64,000 bases of DNA. It comes from Paracyclopina nana. Lineage: Eukaryota > Arthropoda > Copepoda > Cyclopoida > Cyclopettidae. Shown in pieces: positions 59,450 to 64,000 of this stretch. The DNA lies in NCBI GenBank assembly GCA_019096065.1, contig JAGUCH010000005.1, forward strand, positions 992,001 to 1,056,000. The letters are read 5' to 3'. A program made the position numbers and the translations under genes. Each line of letters begins with the position of its first letter. The stretch's first letter is position 1. The notes under the pieces were generated by a model, which saw only the letters and a program-made list of their open reading frames with translations, did not search any database and had not been told where the DNA came from.

Positions 59450-62200
59450 GGTTGACATTAAGTTGGAAGAACAATTATTTCTGTCACTTAACGAGTTCCA
59501 ATTTCCAAGAAGAATAAGACATCATAAGCCTTTTTTTGCATTGAGCCAACGACAATGGTGGAAGATTAGGCTTTAAAGCATTATCTGAGTCAGAGGACTT
59601 TTCATTCGAGTCAAAGGACACTTGGTAACAAAGCAGCACCACTCTAGCATCGTCATCATCATGAATTTGAATGGCGGGGAATAATCATTTATGCCACCAC
59701 TATAAGGGCCAGATCCTCACTTACATGATATGGCCCTCATACTCCGAGCAGAGAACTACTCGGAAACAATGCAGGAGTTGCTTAAAGGCCCAATTGGTAC
59801 GGTGTTAAAGGCACCCCATGCTATAACTTTAGGCCTTCCAAGTTCACGACCAAGTTCGAGCAAAGGCCAAATCTGAGAGGGCCTTTATTCCTCATTTGAA
59901 CTGACACTCCCATCACCAAGAAAGGTGGGCCTTAAAGAACAAGTCACCCCTAGTATTTAGCTGTTAAAGTAAACTACCCTTTACACACATATATATAGCT
60001 GCAAGTCCTTGATTTAGAGTCAATGCCATGTCGAAAATTGGCCTTAGAAGTTTATTGGCATGCTGCCGAGCCAAAAGGCCAGCAATAAATAGGCCCAGAA
60101 AAAATTGCCTCCCAAGATGGAATACCAAATGTCTCTAATAAATACAAGGTTGAAATATGGCGTTTTTAGCAGCCTTATTTGTCGTCAAAGGCTAATGAAA
60201 AATGCCTGAAATCCGTCATCCTTCTCAGTCCATCTTCATTAATGCACATTTTATGCTAGCCCAAAAACTCCATAAGAAAACGAGCCTTCAGCTGAGGCCA
60301 AAATCAAATTAAAAGTTAGCTTTCAAGTAAACAATATCAAGTTTCGCAAGTTTTTAACTTCAACCTACTTAGGGCTAGAAAGCATTGTAAAAAAATGAGG
60401 ATTTAGATGAGCAAAATTAGCCAAGCCCAACAAAATACTTCTCGCTCTCAAGCTAAATTCGTTGAGAGTAACGCCTTTTAGTAGTCCGCAAAAGATTCAC
60501 TTAAAAGTTTATTTAAAACTAAGGGAACTTTTCTTGTAATTTAAGGCATTCTAGATACACATTCCAAAGGAATCTTTCAAAAGCTAAATATATAAGCTGG
60601 ATTTCTTGCATGCAAAAGAATAAATCTTTAGAAGAAGCTGTGCAGTCCGATATTCAAATTTCTTCAGCTACCAACAACACTAAGTCACACTAAGCAGTAG
60701 TACGCGAGACGGCTCTACTGGTAAAAGGCTAAACGGTTAAAGGCAATTTGGTGTCAGGCTAATTGGCCAAAGGCTAGATTGGAGAAAGGCTACCAAAAAG
60801 TAAAGGCTAAATTGAAAATAATACAAGTGTACAAAAACATTGAATGACATCTATTTCGATCATTGAAGTTCCAGCATTGAAAATAAGTTACGTCCTAGCA
60901 AGTATGTTCGCTCATCTGCACCATGCTTTGATGGTTAATTGAAATATATGCGCTAAACTAATCTTTTTAATGTCTGGATTCAGAAATATCCCCAAAAGCT
61001 CCTTCAAACAGCCAGAAGTTTTGTAATTCTTAAGTAGAATTGTCTGTCAGGATTGCTCGGTAGAGATGGCCCTGGTCAAGCTAGCTTGCATGCTCAGCTT
61101 CATATAACTGGCTATCTGTTCTTTAAATACTTCACTGATTTGGAAAGGAACATTTAGGGAAGTTCCTTGGTGACTAAAGGATCAAATCTTGCTTATTCTT
61201 AACAATCTAAATCAGCTTGGTCAGCCAAGCCTTGACAAGTAAGTCTTGTTTGTAAAATGAAAAGTGGAGATATGTTGTCTACCAATCAAACACTATCACT
61301 AATGAAATATCTGCTATTTGCTTTTTTTTATATAGCCTTTTACCAATCTTGCCTTTGGCCGATTGGCTTTTTACCAATTAGCCTTTAACCTATTAGCCTT
61401 ACACCAAATAGCCTTCTACTGATTAGCCTTTAACCAGTATACCCCGCGAGACTCATCGAGGAACTTGGTAAAAACATGGCACAAAGTTAGTAGTATGCAA
61501 TCAGAGGAAGATATAACTATTGTTGATAGTTGATTGGAAGCTGGTGAATGCAGCAATTGATTTTTTTGCTATACGTGAATGCAAAAGGCTTCCTGCTGAG
61601 TTGAGCAATTTTTTATTGGAATTCTCGAGTGGCACACAAGGATGAAACATAATAGAGAGTGAAGTAGCGATCGAGTTATTAGAGAGTCTTTTATTGCACA
61701 AAACGACTGGCCTTTTGCATTGTCAAAAAGGCTCGGCTTTTTTGCCAGCTCAACTTGGCTGTCATTCGAGCAAAAGTGCTCTTCTTTACGAGAGCACCAC
61801 AAAAAATTACACTAATGGCTCAAGTGGAATTACACTTGTAGAATGTGTAAGTTGGGCATCAGTGCATTTTTGAACAATGCCACTCCAACTGAAGATGAAG
61901 AAGAAAAAGCATCTAAAAGATGCATTGTGCTTTCCCAAAGTTTGACTATTATCTGGCAAGGACGAAATGCGAGGAGCGAAATCATAATGTTCCAGTTAAA
62001 ATTAGCCTATTAGGCACAAAATCCCGTTGATTGCATGGCTCATTTGACGAGATTTAAGGGGGGACGACTCAAGTCTGTAGCAAAACTGCCTAAATCTTTT
62101 AAAATGCAGTCCACAATGGCGCGTGGCTACTTACAGACAATTGTGGGAGCAGAAAACTCCCTCGGGATTCAACTTCTTTTGATCAATGCAATGCAGTGAG
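59450..62200. other. Intergenic with one foldback element
   Basis: No gene is recognised. The only structured part is the inverted repeat listed at 60,715-61,442. Confidence 0.4.
60715..61442. mobile_element. Foldback element with short-repeat arms
   Basis: The left arm (60,715-60,815) has repeats of TAAAAGGCTAAACGGTTAAAGGC and AATTGGCCAAAGGCTA. The right arm (61,335-61,442) has the inverse, TAGCCTTTTACCAATCTTGCC and ACCAATTAGCCTTTAACC. Each arm is a chain of about 20-bp units built on AGGCTAATTGGT. The interior has no open frame. Confidence 0.75.
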
Positions 62201-62210
62201 GAAAAGTTAC

Positions 62211-62289
62211 CTTCGTCACATTCAATCTTCCGCCTTTCTGTCAAAGCCAGCAGCCTCTCAAAGTTTATGGTATTTTCCTGGCGATTGGT
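62211..62289 (-). CDS. Possible internal exon, unidentified
   Basis: It lies between an acceptor-like TTTTGGAAACAG and a donor GACGAAG|GTAACT, and encodes 26 codons (TNRQENTINFERLLALTERR followed by KIECDE) that read like a charged helix. The surrounding minus-strand frame is open for 107 codons. No partner exons are identified. Confidence 0.25.
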
Positions 62290-62909
62290 CTGTTTCCAAA
62301 ATATGCCAAAGTTTAACCTTGAGGTCGATATAATGCTGTTCGGGCTTGGAATTAGCAGGAGGAGGGGAATGTATGCAAATGAATTACAAGGAACTCTCCA
62401 TATGTTGGCATGACAATAGGTCGAGGTCTTTATTGAAAGGGCGAGAGCATTCATATACCAGAATTACCAGAGCAAAGTGGTGGCCTTACTTCGAATCAAA
62501 GAGGAAAATCAGCTCGAAAATTGCATTATGCTAACGCTCTGAACTGCGCATAATCGGCTAATGTTACCAGGTTATCAGGTATCTAAACTGGTATAAACGC
62601 TAACCTTTCGTGAAAGGTTATAACTAAAATATACCTTAACCAAAAGTGGAGACCTTTTGATCACTGTGTGTGTGCACTTTTGCTTGTGTGGCAAGGAAAT
62701 TGGTAACTTTTTTGGCTTTTACCCGATACTGCATGCACCTGCTTGCTGTGAGCAAACACAATTTTCTCCTCCTGCGCGAAATCCAATGCGAACATTGACT
62801 CAAGCGCGTTATTATTGGACCATGATGATTGGATGACATCATCTTCATCCGAGAGAGAGAGGAGGCAAAAAACGAGCCTAAAACTTCCGTGTCTTTATCT
62901 CCAGCCAAG

Positions 62910-63164
62910 ATGATGGCCTTTAGATACTACAAATGTCGTTTTCCACCTTTATATAGTTGTATAGGTTTTGGCACAACTTTTGGCATTATATTAGCTCTCA
63001 TCGTAGCATTGAAAGGTCAACATGTGTTGGAAGAAAGTTGCCCTAAGGCAAATAATGATAAGGACTTTTCCTTTCAAGTCTTCGAGTATCTTTTGACGGC
63101 TGGAAGTAAAAAAACCCTCTTTTTTGAAAAGTTGAGTCAGGTGCGAGAGGCCGACAACGGTTAA
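62910..63164 (+). CDS. Possible first coding exon of a single-pass membrane protein
   Basis: CCAAGATGATGG gives a good start context, directly after an acceptor-like CTTTATCTCCAG. The peptide begins MMAFRYYKCRFPPLYSCIGF, followed by TTFGIILALIVALK, a likely signal anchor. The lumenal side reads QHVLEESCPKANNDKDFSFQ. A donor CAG|GTGCGAG at 63,138 would keep the frame in phase 0; without splicing the frame ends at 63,164 (84 aa). The family is not recognised. Confidence 0.35.
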   Translation: MMAFRYYKCRFPPLYSCIGFGTTFGIILALIVALKGQHVLEESCPKANNDKDFSFQVFEYLLTAGSKKTLFFEKLSQVREADNG

Positions 63165-63169
63165 TGGCG

Positions 63170-64000
63170 AAATCTGGCGTTTTCTTCAAAGGCCACTTTC
63201 TAAGGCCCCGTTTGGCACTTTCAGCTTACTCAATCAGTCATTCAGTGAGGAAATGCGGTCATTCTTCTCATAATGTTCAAGGAAAAGTAACCCAAAATGG
63301 CTATTTTCCCGCTCTCTCTTTGCTATTCTAGCTTTTCTTTCAATTTAAGAATGACATTTTTCAGAATGTGCATCTAAGCAGGAAACGTGATTTGCACTAA
63401 TCCTGCATTGGCATGTCTGACTACAATTGCACCTAAACGAGTGAATGATTGAGAAAAAAAATTGGGAAATTGATCATTGGACTCACGCGCTCCCCTCTTA
63501 GCAATTAGTATTTGAAAAATGGAGACTTTCATTATTCCAGCCCCAGATTTTTCATTATTTGAACAAAAGGATTTTGCATTTCCAGCTCCACAGGAGAGTT
63601 TGCTGGAAAGGCGAAAATAAGTCAATAGCCAAAAGGCAAATTCGGCTCGAGTTTTCTGGCCTGCATCCAAACCAAACTTAAACTATCACACTCGCACAAA
63701 AATCTGGGAAAATCACTACATTAAGCAAAAGGCCCCTGGTGGAGAAAGACGGCAACTTAAGGCAGCAAAATTCCTGCTGTTCAGGATACTAGATTGAAAT
63801 TGGATGCACAAAGGGAGGAAAATCCGCTTAGTAAAAACCCAGACTCGCGAAGGATCTTGGTATAAACTATACCGTGTGGTTTTCGATCTGAGCGTGCAAA
63901 ATGGAAATGTGTTGCTTTCGTACTACAGCTGTATTGCTCGAGCCAACAAACAAACAACTACTAGCTGCTACTACTACTGGGACCTTTAATAAAAATTCCA
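63170..64000. other. Non-coding end of the window, nothing recognised
   Basis: AT-rich with short open frames only. If 62,910 is a real first exon, this may be intron. Confidence 0.4.

Overview
The window looks like nuclear DNA of an arthropod or closely related invertebrate. Genes are split by GT-AG introns, often only 55-75 bases long. Several start sites show a TATA box followed about 30-35 bases later by a TCAGT-type initiator. The gene content (a BTG/Tob protein, an AMPK beta subunit, a ZP-domain transmembrane protein, and secreted proteins with Kazal-like, WxxW, thrombospondin type 1 and PAN-like modules) is animal. Intergenic DNA is AT-rich and crowded with foldback elements, MITE-like elements and minisatellites. 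I cannot name the species; a crustacean is a guess. Exon joins were made by eye from splice consensus and reading phase.

Layout. Bases 1-18,200 are gene-poor. They hold a ~240-bp satellite (2.86-5.37 kb), one convincing but unidentified minus-strand exon (5.4-5.6 kb), a weaker exon (9.1-9.3 kb), a 1.6-kb inverted repeat (10.8-12.4 kb), a Transib-like non-autonomous transposon with a target-site duplication (13.1-13.6 kb), tRNA-like sequences and a 123-bp minisatellite (15.4-15.9 kb). The single-exon Tob gene lies at 18.2-19.9 kb (minus), with an AU-rich stretch behind it that is probably its 3' UTR. Bases 20-28.8 kb contain mainly foldback elements. The AMPK beta gene (28.9-30.8 kb, plus) has a frameshifted C-terminus and a decayed partial copy behind it. 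Bases 31.2-35.7 kb are intergenic and include a ~36-bp minisatellite.

From 35.7 to 58 kb lies a dense cluster of surface and secreted-protein genes. It opens with an 11-exon ZP-domain transmembrane protein (plus, 812 aa). Four minus-strand genes follow: a 311-aa membrane or secreted orphan, a 338-aa secreted PAN-like protein with a decayed copy of its last exon, and two head-to-tail paralogues of 1062 and 1079 aa. Each paralogue carries two Kazal-like modules, a WxxW (CILP/mucin) domain and about eight TSP1 modules. A 291-aa secreted protein (plus) closes the cluster. The likely common theme is apical extracellular matrix or cuticle, but this is inferred from domain types only.

The last 6 kb show a TATA-driven gene start with a tiny MKT exon (58.9-59.05 kb), a foldback element with short-repeat arms (60.7-61.4 kb), one weak minus-strand exon and the first coding exon of a possible single-pass membrane protein (62.9 kb).
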